A DNA stretch of 64,000 nucleotides from Pokkaliibacter sp046614695. GTDB lineage: Bacteria > Pseudomonadota > Gammaproteobacteria > Pseudomonadales > Balneatricaceae. The position numbers and the translations under genes are program-made. The DNA lies in NCBI RefSeq assembly GCF_046614695.1, contig NZ_JBKKHQ010000021.1:127870-191869 (forward strand), given 5' to 3'. The notes under the pieces were generated by a model that made no database searches, was not told the DNA's origin, and was given only the letters and a program-made list of their open reading frames with translations. The stretch's first letter is position 1, and every line of letters begins with the position of its first letter. Positions 9,103 through 18,383 of this stretch are shown one piece after another.

Positions 9103-9975
9103 TTGCTACAGCCAAACCTTCTTAAGCATATCGCCGAATGCCGGGCGCAAATGCGCAAGTCCGAGCAGAAAGTTGCGGACCTCGTATTGGCGCAGCCGCA
9201 GGGTGTGATTCATATGCGTATTGTGGATTTGGCCGCTAAGGCAAAGGTCAGCGAGCCGACGGTGGTGCGCTTCTGCCGTGCCTTGAATTTCGATGGCTTT
9301 CAGGACTTTAAGCTCTGTCTGGCACAGGTGCTCGCCAGTAATGCCAATTTCGAGCAGTTCTCCCTCAACAATCAGGACACGGTGCAGGAGTTCAAGCACA
9401 AGATCTTTGAATCGACCGTGGGAAACCTGATGAATGTCCGTGATTCACTGGATTCGGACACCCTTGAGCAGGCCATTGATGTGCTGTCGCAGGCGCGACG
9501 GGTCGAGTTCTGGGGCTTTGGCGCTTCCGCTGCGGTGGCCGCTGATGCCCAGCACAAGTTTTATCGTTTGATGATTTCCTCAACGGCATTGTCTGATCCG
9601 CACATGCAGGCGATTTCAGCCCTGACACTGGGTGAGCAGGATGTCGTCGTCGCCATCTCCCAGACGGGCCGTACCAAAGATCTGCTGCATTCCATTCGAC
9701 TGGTTCATGATGCCGGTGCCCAGGTGATTACCCTGTGTCCGGGTCAGACGCCGCTGTCAGAGCTGGCCGATATCGCCATTCACATTGATCTTGCCGAAGA
9801 CAAGGACCTCAATACCCTGATGACCTCTCGCGTTGCGCATCTGGTGGTCATGGACATTCTCGCTGTCGGTGTTGCCATGCGTCATGGTCCGACCCTGATT
9901 GATCATCTCAAAACCATTCGCCGTGGTTTGCGCTCACTTCGCCTCAACGAACGCCGTCCGCTCAAAAAAGACTGA
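9103..9975 (+). CDS. hexR: RpiR/HexR family transcriptional regulator
   Basis: A 290-residue regulator with an N-terminal RpiR helix-turn-helix (about 1-77; recognition helix SEPTVVRFCRAL) and a C-terminal sugar-isomerase (SIS) domain (about 120-260; VVVAISQTGRTKDLL and TSRVAHLVVMDILAVG) that binds a phosphosugar. HexR controls glucose catabolism genes of the Entner-Doudoroff pathway and senses KDPG. The overall pattern matches HexR better than other RpiR proteins, but no zwf, edd or glk gene is adjacent, so the symbol is tentative. The start codon is TTG; an in-frame TAA at 9082 rules out a longer form. It is transcribed alone. Confidence 0.75.
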   Translation: MLQPNLLKHIAECRAQMRKSEQKVADLVLAQPQGVIHMRIVDLAAKAKVSEPTVVRFCRALNFDGFQDFKLCLAQVLASNANFEQFSLNNQDTVQEFKHKIFESTVGNLMNVRDSLDSDTLEQAIDVLSQARRVEFWGFGASAAVAADAQHKFYRLMISSTALSDPHMQAISALTLGEQDVVVAISQTGRTKDLLHSIRLVHDAGAQVITLCPGQTPLSELADIAIHIDLAEDKDLNTLMTSRVAHLVVMDILAVGVAMRHGPTLIDHLKTIRRGLRSLRLNERRPLKKD

Positions 9976-10311
9976 GACCTTTGTCGTAGTTCGTTGTTCA
10001 GTAATTGACCTTCCCCATCCAGCTGGTTTAAAACAAAGTTCACGTTGTGCAATTTGTAATCTGGCTGACATCTTGCATAACTACTCTCATGGTATCTGCA
10101 GTGCAGATATCCGGGTGAAAACAACCCAGTGACCCATCAGGGAGTCGATGGTTTGGCAGGACGTATTCCCATTGTCCTACCAGGGGTAGCGGTCAGGTGC
10201 TCAGACCGAAAGCGAGTTTTTCGGGCTCAGTACGGGATCATGGGAATGTGGTCGTGCCAGCGCGGCTCCTGAATGTCCAAGGTCTTGCGACCTGACAAAG
10301 GAGAGCACTCT
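9976..10311 (+). other. Long non-coding leader/intergenic region with hairpin near the RBS
   Basis: These 336 bases hold no plausible gene. A small perfect hairpin (AGGTC TTGC GACCT, 10280-10293) ends a few bases before the AAAGGAGAG ribosome-binding sequence of the next small gene. Several other short self-complementary stretches occur in 10140-10260. It could be a structured 5' leader; no known riboswitch class is recognised. Confidence 0.3.
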
Positions 10312-10506
10312 ATGCACACATCTGAGCGTTTGGTGGAAGTTCAAGCGGAACTCTACAATATCAATGCGTCATTGGAGCGGGAATCGCGGCAGACTAAGCA
10401 GCGTTTTATGACCAAGAAGTCACTGGAAGCAAGGCGTACTATTGAACGCCTTCGCGAAGAGAAAGACCTGGAGAAAGCCGCTGCCATGCACTGGTTTGAT
10501 GAGTAA
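10312..10506 (+). CDS. Small charged helical protein, function unknown
   Basis: A 64-residue, strongly charged and probably all-helical protein beginning MHTSERLVEVQAELYNINAS and ending AAAMHWFDE. The core EARRTIERLREEKDLEKA resembles the short ARRxIE proteins common in pseudomonads (PA3496-like), but I hold that only as a weak similarity. The ATG at 10312 is chosen because AAAGGAGAG lies at ideal distance; an upstream ATG at 10273 would run through the leader hairpin. It has its own terminator, so it is a monocistronic unit. No signal peptide, membrane segment or cysteine is seen. Confidence 0.7.
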   Translation: MHTSERLVEVQAELYNINASLERESRQTKQRFMTKKSLEARRTIERLREEKDLEKAAAMHWFDE

Positions 10507-10535
10507 TCACTGACCTGCATGACTGGTTGTTTCCA

Positions 10536-10566
10536 AGAGCCCGTTCAGCGGGCTCTTTATCGTTTT
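10536..10566 (+). terminator. Rho-independent terminator
   Basis: An 8-bp perfect stem AGAGCCCG/CGGGCTCT with loop TTCAG, followed by TTATCGTTTT. It ends the small-protein gene just upstream. Confidence 0.85.
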
Positions 10567-10805
10567 AAGCCCCCAGCCCATTCATTGCTCCTGCCTGTCT
10601 GACACCTTCCTGCCTCTTGAAAGTCTTGTGTGTTTGGCTCTTCTATCTCTTTGATAAATAATTACTTTTTGATGTGAAACGATTCTGATTTCACAAGTCT
10701 GATAGCGCCGCAGCGGAAATTCCTGCGCTGATCTCTTACACTTAGCGCTTTCCTTGTCGGCATGGGCCGGCACCCTGTCTTTTTTGCTGCTCACTGGAGA
10801 ATGGC

Positions 10806-11411
10806 ATGAGCCTGTTTGTCGCCACTTGGGTGAAGTTCTTCTTTCTTTACGCCCCGTTCTTTGTGGTATCGATGTTTTTGTCTCTGACCCGCGGCGAAGA
10901 TGAACCGTCGCGACGCAAGGTGGCAAACCGGGCGCTGGTGGCGGCGTTGATCATCAGTGTGGTGCTGATGTTCTTTGGTAGCCCGCTGTTCGATATTTTG
11001 GGAATCACGCTGGATTCCTTTCGCATCGGCTCCGGCATTCTGCTGTTCCTGTCGGCGATTTCCCTGGTGCGTGATGGTGTGCGCACCCACGCGACCGGCA
11101 TGCCCAATGAAAACCGTGATGATATTGCCGTGGTGCCTCTGGCGATTCCGACCATTATCGGGCCAGCTACTATCGGTGCGATCCTGGTCTACGGTGCGGA
11201 AATGAAAGGCTGGGACATGCTGATCGGCTTGCTGGGAATGCTGGCCGCACTGGGTTGTCTGGCGATTATTCTGCACCTAAGTAGTGCATTTGAGCGTCTG
11301 TTGGGCCGCACCGGTCTGAATATTCTGAGTAAAATCACCGGCTTGATTCTGGCGGCCATGGCCGCGCAGATTGTTCTGGCAGGTGTCCGCAGTTTTATGG
11401 AGTCGCTCTGA
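10806..11411 (+). CDS. MarC family (UPF0056) membrane protein
   Basis: A 201-residue inner-membrane protein with about six hydrophobic segments. The family signatures are present: an N-terminal FFFLYAPFFVVSMFLSLT, RIGSGILLFLSAISLV in the middle, the conserved PLAIPTIIGPATIGAILV, and LSKITGLILAAMAAQIV near the end. MarC was once linked to multiple antibiotic resistance, a role later not supported; some relatives are amino-acid transporters, and function here is open. GGAG sits six bases before the ATG at 10806. It is monocistronic with a strong terminator behind it, convergent with the transglutaminase operon. Confidence 0.88.
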   Translation: MSLFVATWVKFFFLYAPFFVVSMFLSLTRGEDEPSRRKVANRALVAALIISVVLMFFGSPLFDILGITLDSFRIGSGILLFLSAISLVRDGVRTHATGMPNENRDDIAVVPLAIPTIIGPATIGAILVYGAEMKGWDMLIGLLGMLAALGCLAIILHLSSAFERLLGRTGLNILSKITGLILAAMAAQIVLAGVRSFMESL

Positions 11412-11447
11412 GGCGATGCCCTTCAGTGATTGGCGTAGCGCCACTTT

Positions 11448-11490
11448 CTAAAAAAATCAGGTCACACTTGCTGGCGACCTGATTTTTTAT
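11448..11490. terminator. Bidirectional rho-independent terminator
   Basis: A 13-bp stem AAAAAATCAGGTC/GACCTGATTTTTT with a short loop lies between the convergent MarC and transglutaminase genes. A-tract and T-tract on either side allow it to serve both strands. Confidence 0.85.
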
Positions 11491-11536
11491 CTTCCGTGAA
11501 AACGTCCGGTATTTGCTGCTGCGAGGGTTTCACGCA

Positions 11537-12427
11537 TCAATCCGCATCATCGTGCAGCGGCATTACATCCACCTCGACGGTCAGTTCATGCTGGCCACCG
11601 CCACTCATCAGACCTTTTAGCGGGACGACATCAGCATAGTCGCGACCGAAGGCCAGAGTGATATGGCGTTCATCAGGGATCAGGTCATTGGTCGGGTCAA
11701 AGTCGACCCAGCCTTGCTGCGGATCAAAAACGCTGAACCAGGCGTGGGAGGCATCCGCACCGACCAGACGCTCTTGTCCGGGTGGCGGAAGGGTTTCCAG
11801 ATAGCCGCTGACATAGCGTGCAGGGATGCCCATGGAGCGCAGGGCACTAATGGCGAGCTGGGCGAAGTCCTGACAGACGCCACGTTTTTGCTGCAGCACT
11901 GTATGCACCGGCGTGGCCAGTGTGGTGAAGCCCGGATCGTAGGTAAACTCGGAATTTATCAGATGAGACAGACGTTGAGCCCCTTCCAGAATCGGCATGT
12001 CCGGCTCGAATACGGTTTCGGCAAAGGCACGAAACAGCGGATCAATCGGCGTCATTTTGGTTGCGGTACGCAGCAGACGTGCATGCAGGGACTGGGCATC
12101 GGTGGACTCGCCCAGATGCTGAATCACCTGTTCCCACGGCATCGAAGCTTCGATATCAATCTGTGCGGCACGGGGCAGCACTTCCACCAGCGAGCTGATC
12201 TTGACTTCAAGCTCGCTGTGCAGGGTATTCACGTGGAAAAACGTATGGCGGTTGCCAAAGAAATCCAGATGATCGTACAGGCTGCTGGGTGACGGATTCA
12301 CTTCCAGGCGTGTGCGGCGAGTCTTCTGATAAGCCAGTTTGCGCGGCGACAGACAGCTCAGGTTGTAGCAGTTGGCCACTTCCTGCTGGTAGCGATAACG
12401 GGTCAGATGGCTGATCTGGTATTTCAT
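11537..12427 (-). CDS. Transglutaminase-like cysteine protease family protein
   Basis: A 296-residue protein with an N-terminal beta domain (bacterial transglutaminase-like, about 1-90; MKYQISHLTRYRYQQEVANC) and a papain-like core. The catalytic triad is visible: Cys in GVCQDFAQLAISALR, His in ADASHAWFSVF and Asp in WVDFDPTND. Bacterial members are thought to act mostly as peptidases or amidases. No signal peptide is seen, so it is probably cytoplasmic. It is the last gene of a leftward set with two ATP-grasp and two alpha-E domains, a grouping proposed from comparative genomics to make and cut peptide tags. Its substrate is unknown. Confidence 0.85.
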   Translation of the reverse strand: MKYQISHLTRYRYQQEVANCYNLSCLSPRKLAYQKTRRTRLEVNPSPSSLYDHLDFFGNRHTFFHVNTLHSELEVKISSLVEVLPRAAQIDIEASMPWEQVIQHLGESTDAQSLHARLLRTATKMTPIDPLFRAFAETVFEPDMPILEGAQRLSHLINSEFTYDPGFTTLATPVHTVLQQKRGVCQDFAQLAISALRSMGIPARYVSGYLETLPPPGQERLVGADASHAWFSVFDPQQGWVDFDPTNDLIPDERHITLAFGRDYADVVPLKGLMSGGGQHELTVEVDVMPLHDDAD

Positions 12428-12463
12428 GAATGTGTTCTCATCACAGTACTCATCGTCTCCGGC

Positions 12464-14944
12464 CTAGATCCGCACAATCGGCTTGGGAATGTCGGCATGG
12501 TTGAAGTAAGCCAGAGTGATGGCGTCCGAGAGTTGGATCAGCAGCGTCTGGATACGCTCCAGTAATTCGCCCAGTTGTTCGGAAGGTTCGCCGGTTTCGG
12601 TCATCAGGGCATCCAGATCGACCAGTTGCAACAGGGCGACAAGCTCGACCATCAGCCGCTGTTCGGCATTGAGGCCGGGCAGGGTCGAATCACGATCCGG
12701 CAACAGATTCACCTGGCGTTTCAGGCGGGCGCATTGATAGCCCACGGAACGGGGTGTGCCTTCATCGAGTAATAGCAGGTCGATAATCGCCACCGGATGC
12801 AGCTCGGTGCGGTAGCGGCGGCGATAGGTCATCAGGGTATCGGCTTTGCGCAGCACCGCTTCCATCAGGGTGGCGGTGGGCATCGGGTTCTTCACAAACA
12901 CGCTTTCAAGCAGTGAAGTCGTCTGCATGGCACGTTCGATATGCTGGCCAATATCCATGAAGCGCAGGGTTTGGGTACGGCTCATGGTTTCATTGTTAAG
13001 GCCATAAATCGCCGATTGCAGCAGAATCACATCATCCAGCGCGCGCACCATGCGCGAGGTCGAGCCCTGCGCCGGGAAGGTATTCAGCGCATTCTGCAGG
13101 CGCTCAAGCACGTGCCAGGTATCTTCACTGAAGAACTCGCGCACGGATTGGGCATTCATGATCAGCGACTGCATAACCGTCAGCAGGCCATCCATACGAT
13201 CGCGGGCGAAGAGTGAACTGAGCTGGCCGGTGAGTTCATCCGCTGATTCGGTCGGGGTGAAGGTGCCGCCGTTAATGGTGCAGGCGAACTCAACCAGCGG
13301 TGTCAGGGTTTCGATCTGCTCTTCACGGGCCACCGTGCTGACCAGCGGCAGGGTGGCTCGCAAGGCACGACAGGCGAGGTTGAGGCGCTCGCTGTAACGG
13401 CCCATCCAGAACAGGTGATCAGCCACACGGCTGGGCAACAGGCCGGAGCGGCGAGAGAGGCGCACACTGGTAATGGCACTGTGCAGCAGGCTGATGTGCT
13501 GACTGGAGCGGCTGTGCAGCCAGACTTCCTTGGCCACGAAGATGGACTCAAGCCCGGTTTGCAGCGCCAGAGGCTGTTCATGACAACGGGCCAGACCACC
13601 GGGAAGTACGCAGTCTTCATCATTCTGGCGATGCAGTACGAAGTTACGCAGTACGACACTTCGCGGTGCCAGCGCATTATGCTGCCAGACAGGAACGGTG
13701 CTCAGTGGCAGGGCCTTCTGTGCCATATAGCGTGCCGGGTCCTGCTGAATCCGCTGGATAAAGGCTTCGCGCTCATTACGGGTGATGCTGGCCAGCGCGA
13801 TCAGTTCGCCGGGGCGCTCAAGATCTCGAATGATCAGGCTTTCAGCCTCATCCAGCAGCGCTGGCAGCGTCTCGGCATTGCCGCACCAGTGTGCCTCAAC
13901 CGAGGGCAGCAGCAGCGGCTCTTCCAGCAGAAATTCACAGAGGGTATCCATGTACGGCAGCAGGCAACCACTGTCGACCAGCGAAGTGCCCGGCGGGTTA
14001 CAGCACAGGAGGTTGCCCTGACGGATACACTGCAGCAGACCGGGAGTGCCCGCGATACCGGCATCCAGCTCCAGCGGGTCACTGACATTGTCTGGCATGT
14101 AGCGCATCAGGCCATCGAGTGGCTGCAGGCCACTCAGGGTTTTCAGCCAGAGGCGGCCTTCCTTGTACATCAGGTCGGCGCCGTGGACGAGGGCGATGTT
14201 CAGATAGTTGGCGAGGAAGGCGTGCTCAAAATATTGCTGGTCACGGTAATTGCGCGTCATGAGGCCAATCAGCGGCTCATTGTTGTACGGCATGTGCGCG
14301 ACCATGGATTTTTGCAGGTCTTTGAAGAAGGAGGCCAGCTGACGCTTGCGGAAACGGCGGGCCAGCTCGGGCACGACCTGATTAAAGGCCACGCGGTTTT
14401 CCAGCACGTAACCCAAGCCGCCGGGGGCCTGTGAGCTGTCCTGAAAGGCACAGAAACGCCCTTGTGCATCACGGCCAACATCACTGCTCATAAGCATCAG
14501 CCATTCGCCTTCATCGGGCAGCAGGTGATGGCAGGGCAGCAGGAAGCTGGCATTACGGTAAATCAGCTCAGGCGGCAGAATGCCGAGCTTGAGCAAATCC
14601 TGTGGGCCATAGAGATCTTTCAGAACGGCGCTGAGCAAACGACGACGCTGGCGCAAGCCGGCTTCCAGTTGCTGCCATTCCTGAGCATCAATCAGCCAGG
14701 GAAGAATATCGAGGGTGCGGTTTTGCTGACGCTGGGGGTCAAAGGTCGCGCCGTGCTCGCGCAACTGGTGCTGCAAGTCGGTGCTTAAGCCTGCCAGGGT
14801 CTCGCTGCCCTGATCGGCAAACCAGCCATAGACGTCCTGCCAGGCACTTTGCTGGACGTGGGGAAGCCATTCATCCCGCACTTTAGCCAGTGGGCGGTAG
14901 GCCTCAATCAGGCTGGCCAGGGAGGCGTTTTCAAGCTGGGTCAT
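12464..14944 (-). CDS. Circularly permuted ATP-grasp / alpha-E domain fusion protein
   Basis: An 826-residue two-domain protein. Residues about 1-490 are a circularly permuted type 2 ATP-grasp ligase, matching the separate ATP-grasp gene at the head of the operon in arrangement (YNNEPLIGLMTRNYRDQQYFEH against the equivalent region there). Residues about 500-826 are an alpha-E helical domain beginning VADHLFWMGRYSERLNLACR, the same signature that opens the neighbouring stand-alone alpha-E protein. The ATG at 14944 has a good AAGG ribosome site; the TTG at 14950 is rejected. ATP-grasp enzymes form amide bonds from carboxyl phosphates. The operon therefore holds each domain type twice, once fused and once split. 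Confidence 0.88.
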   Translation of the reverse strand: MTQLENASLASLIEAYRPLAKVRDEWLPHVQQSAWQDVYGWFADQGSETLAGLSTDLQHQLREHGATFDPQRQQNRTLDILPWLIDAQEWQQLEAGLRQRRRLLSAVLKDLYGPQDLLKLGILPPELIYRNASFLLPCHHLLPDEGEWLMLMSSDVGRDAQGRFCAFQDSSQAPGGLGYVLENRVAFNQVVPELARRFRKRQLASFFKDLQKSMVAHMPYNNEPLIGLMTRNYRDQQYFEHAFLANYLNIALVHGADLMYKEGRLWLKTLSGLQPLDGLMRYMPDNVSDPLELDAGIAGTPGLLQCIRQGNLLCCNPPGTSLVDSGCLLPYMDTLCEFLLEEPLLLPSVEAHWCGNAETLPALLDEAESLIIRDLERPGELIALASITRNEREAFIQRIQQDPARYMAQKALPLSTVPVWQHNALAPRSVVLRNFVLHRQNDEDCVLPGGLARCHEQPLALQTGLESIFVAKEVWLHSRSSQHISLLHSAITSVRLSRRSGLLPSRVADHLFWMGRYSERLNLACRALRATLPLVSTVAREEQIETLTPLVEFACTINGGTFTPTESADELTGQLSSLFARDRMDGLLTVMQSLIMNAQSVREFFSEDTWHVLERLQNALNTFPAQGSTSRMVRALDDVILLQSAIYGLNNETMSRTQTLRFMDIGQHIERAMQTTSLLESVFVKNPMPTATLMEAVLRKADTLMTYRRRYRTELHPVAIIDLLLLDEGTPRSVGYQCARLKRQVNLLPDRDSTLPGLNAEQRLMVELVALLQLVDLDALMTETGEPSEQLGELLERIQTLLIQLSDAITLAYFNHADIPKPIVRI

Positions 14945-14965
14945 CAGCAAACCTTTCTCAGGGAA

Positions 14966-14990
14966 AACCCGGCAGACGGGCTGCCGGGGA
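14966..14990 (-). terminator. Intra-operon hairpin with T-rich tail (attenuator-like)
   Basis: A perfect 8-bp GC-rich stem (14968-14975 with 14981-14988, loop of five) is followed on the minus strand by TTTTCCC. It lies in the only sizeable gap of the operon, between the alpha-E gene and the ATP-grasp/alpha-E fusion gene, so it may lower expression of the two downstream genes. Confidence 0.55.
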
Positions 14991-15022
14991 ACTGATCTAC
15001 ACGAAGCGACTCACCCGAGTCA

Positions 15023-15955
15023 TTACTCCGGAGTGGTCAGTGAGTCCGAGATCAGGGCCGTATGGATATCAATCAAACCGGCTTGCAGATCATCAATCAG
15101 CCTATGCAGATCATGGGTAGAAAGTTGACTCATTGGTTGAGATTCCAATTCTTCCCGTAATTTTGCAATAGTCTTGAGCACGCTGTCAGCACGTGGCAGG
15201 AGTTTGGCTTCATTTTGCATCTTATCGAGGCAATAGACGATGGAGCGGGGGAACGCCTGATAGCTGAGCAGGAAGCTCACCACATCGGCCTCGTCACCAT
15301 CTTCCTGGGCAAAATAGCGCTGATAGGACTCAATACCACCCAAGGCGTTCAGTACGGATTTCCACTTGAAGGTGCGGCGACCTTTCAGGCCCGCAGCAGG
15401 AGTGAGCTGCTGCAGAATCAGTACGTCCATGATGCGGGTCGTCATGTCGGCACGCTCAAGGTAGCGACCGATGTTGAACAGGCGGTAGGTGTCATCACGC
15501 AGCATGGTGCCGTCCATGACGCCGATCACCATCTGGCAGCGGCGAATCACCTCCACCATCAGGTTGTAGCGGGTACGTCGGCTGGAGGCCTGAACACATT
15601 CAGCCTGCATAAACTGGTTGAGGGAGTTCACCTCTTCCCAGATATCGCGCGGAATCACTTCACGAACGCAACGGGCGTTGTGACGCACCTGGGTACAGGA
15701 ATAACGGATAGATGCCGGGCTGTCAGAGGCGGCGATGAGATAATTCATCACGGCGCGCTCACTGGAGCCTGACTCGCTGATAAAGCGGCGGTTATCCTCG
15801 CCCAGGACGTTGATCAGGACCGGCCAGCTGAACAGGCTTTCCTTGTGGGTGTCGATCAACATATTGGTGGTGGCGTTGATCAGTCGTGCGGTGTCGTCGA
15901 TACGCTCGAGGTAGCGACCCATCCAGTATACGTTTTCGGCTACTCTTGCCAGCAT
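15023..15955 (-). CDS. Alpha-E domain-containing protein (DUF403)
   Basis: A 310-residue all-helical protein of the alpha-E family, starting MLARVAENVYWMGRYLERID, the family signature. The molecular role is not established. It is found almost only next to circularly permuted ATP-grasp proteins and transglutaminases and is presumed to cooperate with the ligase, perhaps by binding the peptide or nucleotide. It begins three bases after the stop of the upstream ATP-grasp gene, so the two are probably made together as a complex. No signal peptide or membrane segment is present. Confidence 0.88.
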   Translation of the reverse strand: MLARVAENVYWMGRYLERIDDTARLINATTNMLIDTHKESLFSWPVLINVLGEDNRRFISESGSSERAVMNYLIAASDSPASIRYSCTQVRHNARCVREVIPRDIWEEVNSLNQFMQAECVQASSRRTRYNLMVEVIRRCQMVIGVMDGTMLRDDTYRLFNIGRYLERADMTTRIMDVLILQQLTPAAGLKGRRTFKWKSVLNALGGIESYQRYFAQEDGDEADVVSFLLSYQAFPRSIVYCLDKMQNEAKLLPRADSVLKTIAKLREELESQPMSQLSTHDLHRLIDDLQAGLIDIHTALISDSLTTPE

Positions 15956-15958
15956 GGT

Positions 15959-17416
<1,458 letters not shown>

Positions 17417-17859
17417 GGATGCACACTCCCTAGTTTTTGTAATTCCATTGATACATCGTTGTCGCCTGAGCCGTTAATGCCTTAAAACAGGGACCTGCAT
17501 TCACCAGTAGTCAAAGCAAGGCAGGTGCCATGTACGTGAAAAAAAGACCACGGCACTAACGTTCGAACAGGGGCAGTGCAATGTTTCTGTGATCCGGAAC
17601 GCTTCCGGCTCACCGCCGCGGCGCCTCATGCACCTACAGCCATAAAATCAACATAGTAGACCTGTGCCAAAATGGGAATCCTGTCTGCACAAAAGCGTGC
17701 ATAACGCGTCATTTTGGTGCCCTGTCGTCCGCACAGAAGTGTCTTGCCTGACTAGCCGTAGAATGCTTTAGTGTGGACGGCTCAAACCTGCCCGCTTTGA
17801 CGGGCAAAACCTGAGCACGGTCCGCGTCGTCGGCAACAGCTATTTTCAGGATCACTACC
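17417..17859. other. Intergenic region between the ATP-grasp operon and ppnP
   Basis: This 443-bp divergent spacer has no frame that looks coding. It must contain the promoters of the leftward ATP-grasp operon and of rightward ppnP; I cannot place either with confidence. No repeat or RNA gene is recognised. Confidence 0.35.
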
Positions 17860-18141
17860 ATGATTAATGTGAACGAATATTTCGAAGGCAAGGTGAAGTC
17901 GCTGGGATTTCAGGAAGAAGATGGTCGCGCCAGCGTGGGCGTCATGGCTGCCGGCGAATACACTTTCGGCACGGGCCAGCCTGAAGAAATGACGGTGGTG
18001 AGTGGTGCACTGACGGTGCTGCTGCCTGAAGCCGATGAGTGGGAAACCTTTGAAGAGGGCGAGAGCTTCTTTGTCCCTGGTGACAGCAGCTTTGATCTCA
18101 AGGTGGCGGTCAATACCGCTTACCTCTGCCGGTACCTGTAA
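17860..18141 (+). CDS. ppnP: Pyrimidine/purine nucleoside phosphorylase PpnP
   Basis: A 93-residue single-domain cupin (formerly YaiE/DUF1255) that splits several nucleosides with phosphate to give the free base and ribose 1-phosphate. The family pattern is clear across the full length: MINVNEYFEGKVKSLGF, then a GEYTFGTGQPEEMTVVSG strand pair, then GESFFVPGDSSFDLKV, and the C-terminal TAYLCRYL. The length is exactly the family's. It is a soluble cytoplasmic salvage enzyme, transcribed alone from an AGGATC-type ribosome site, with a hairpin terminator after it. Confidence 0.92.
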   Translation: MINVNEYFEGKVKSLGFQEEDGRASVGVMAAGEYTFGTGQPEEMTVVSGALTVLLPEADEWETFEEGESFFVPGDSSFDLKVAVNTAYLCRYL

Positions 18142-18167
18142 GTTTCTGCATCAGTTAACCTGATCAC

Positions 18168-18206
18168 GGCAAGATGGTTACCCAGTGGTGCCATCTTGCG
18201 CATTTT
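18168..18206 (+). terminator. Probable terminator after ppnP
   Basis: An 8-bp stem CAAGATGG/CCATCTTG (18170-18177 with 18191-18198), followed by CGCATTTTAG. The T-run is weak, so termination efficiency is uncertain. Confidence 0.55.
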
Positions 18207-18383
18207 AGGCTGACTTTCATGACATTTTCTCGGCGTTCATCCCATCAATAGCGAATAATCCTGCCATATACCTCGTCTTCTAGGTCATTCTGACCGCCTC
18301 TTGAACTGTCAGATTGACGCTTTACATTGCCGGTTTCACACTCCGAGGCTCTCACTTTTTAGCTGAAAGCCCGGAAGCGCCTT

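Noticed and set aside
8862..9158. A 98-codon minus-strand frame upstream of the hexR-like gene
   Set aside because: It overlaps the regulator's start, has no ribosome site and a composition unlike a protein.
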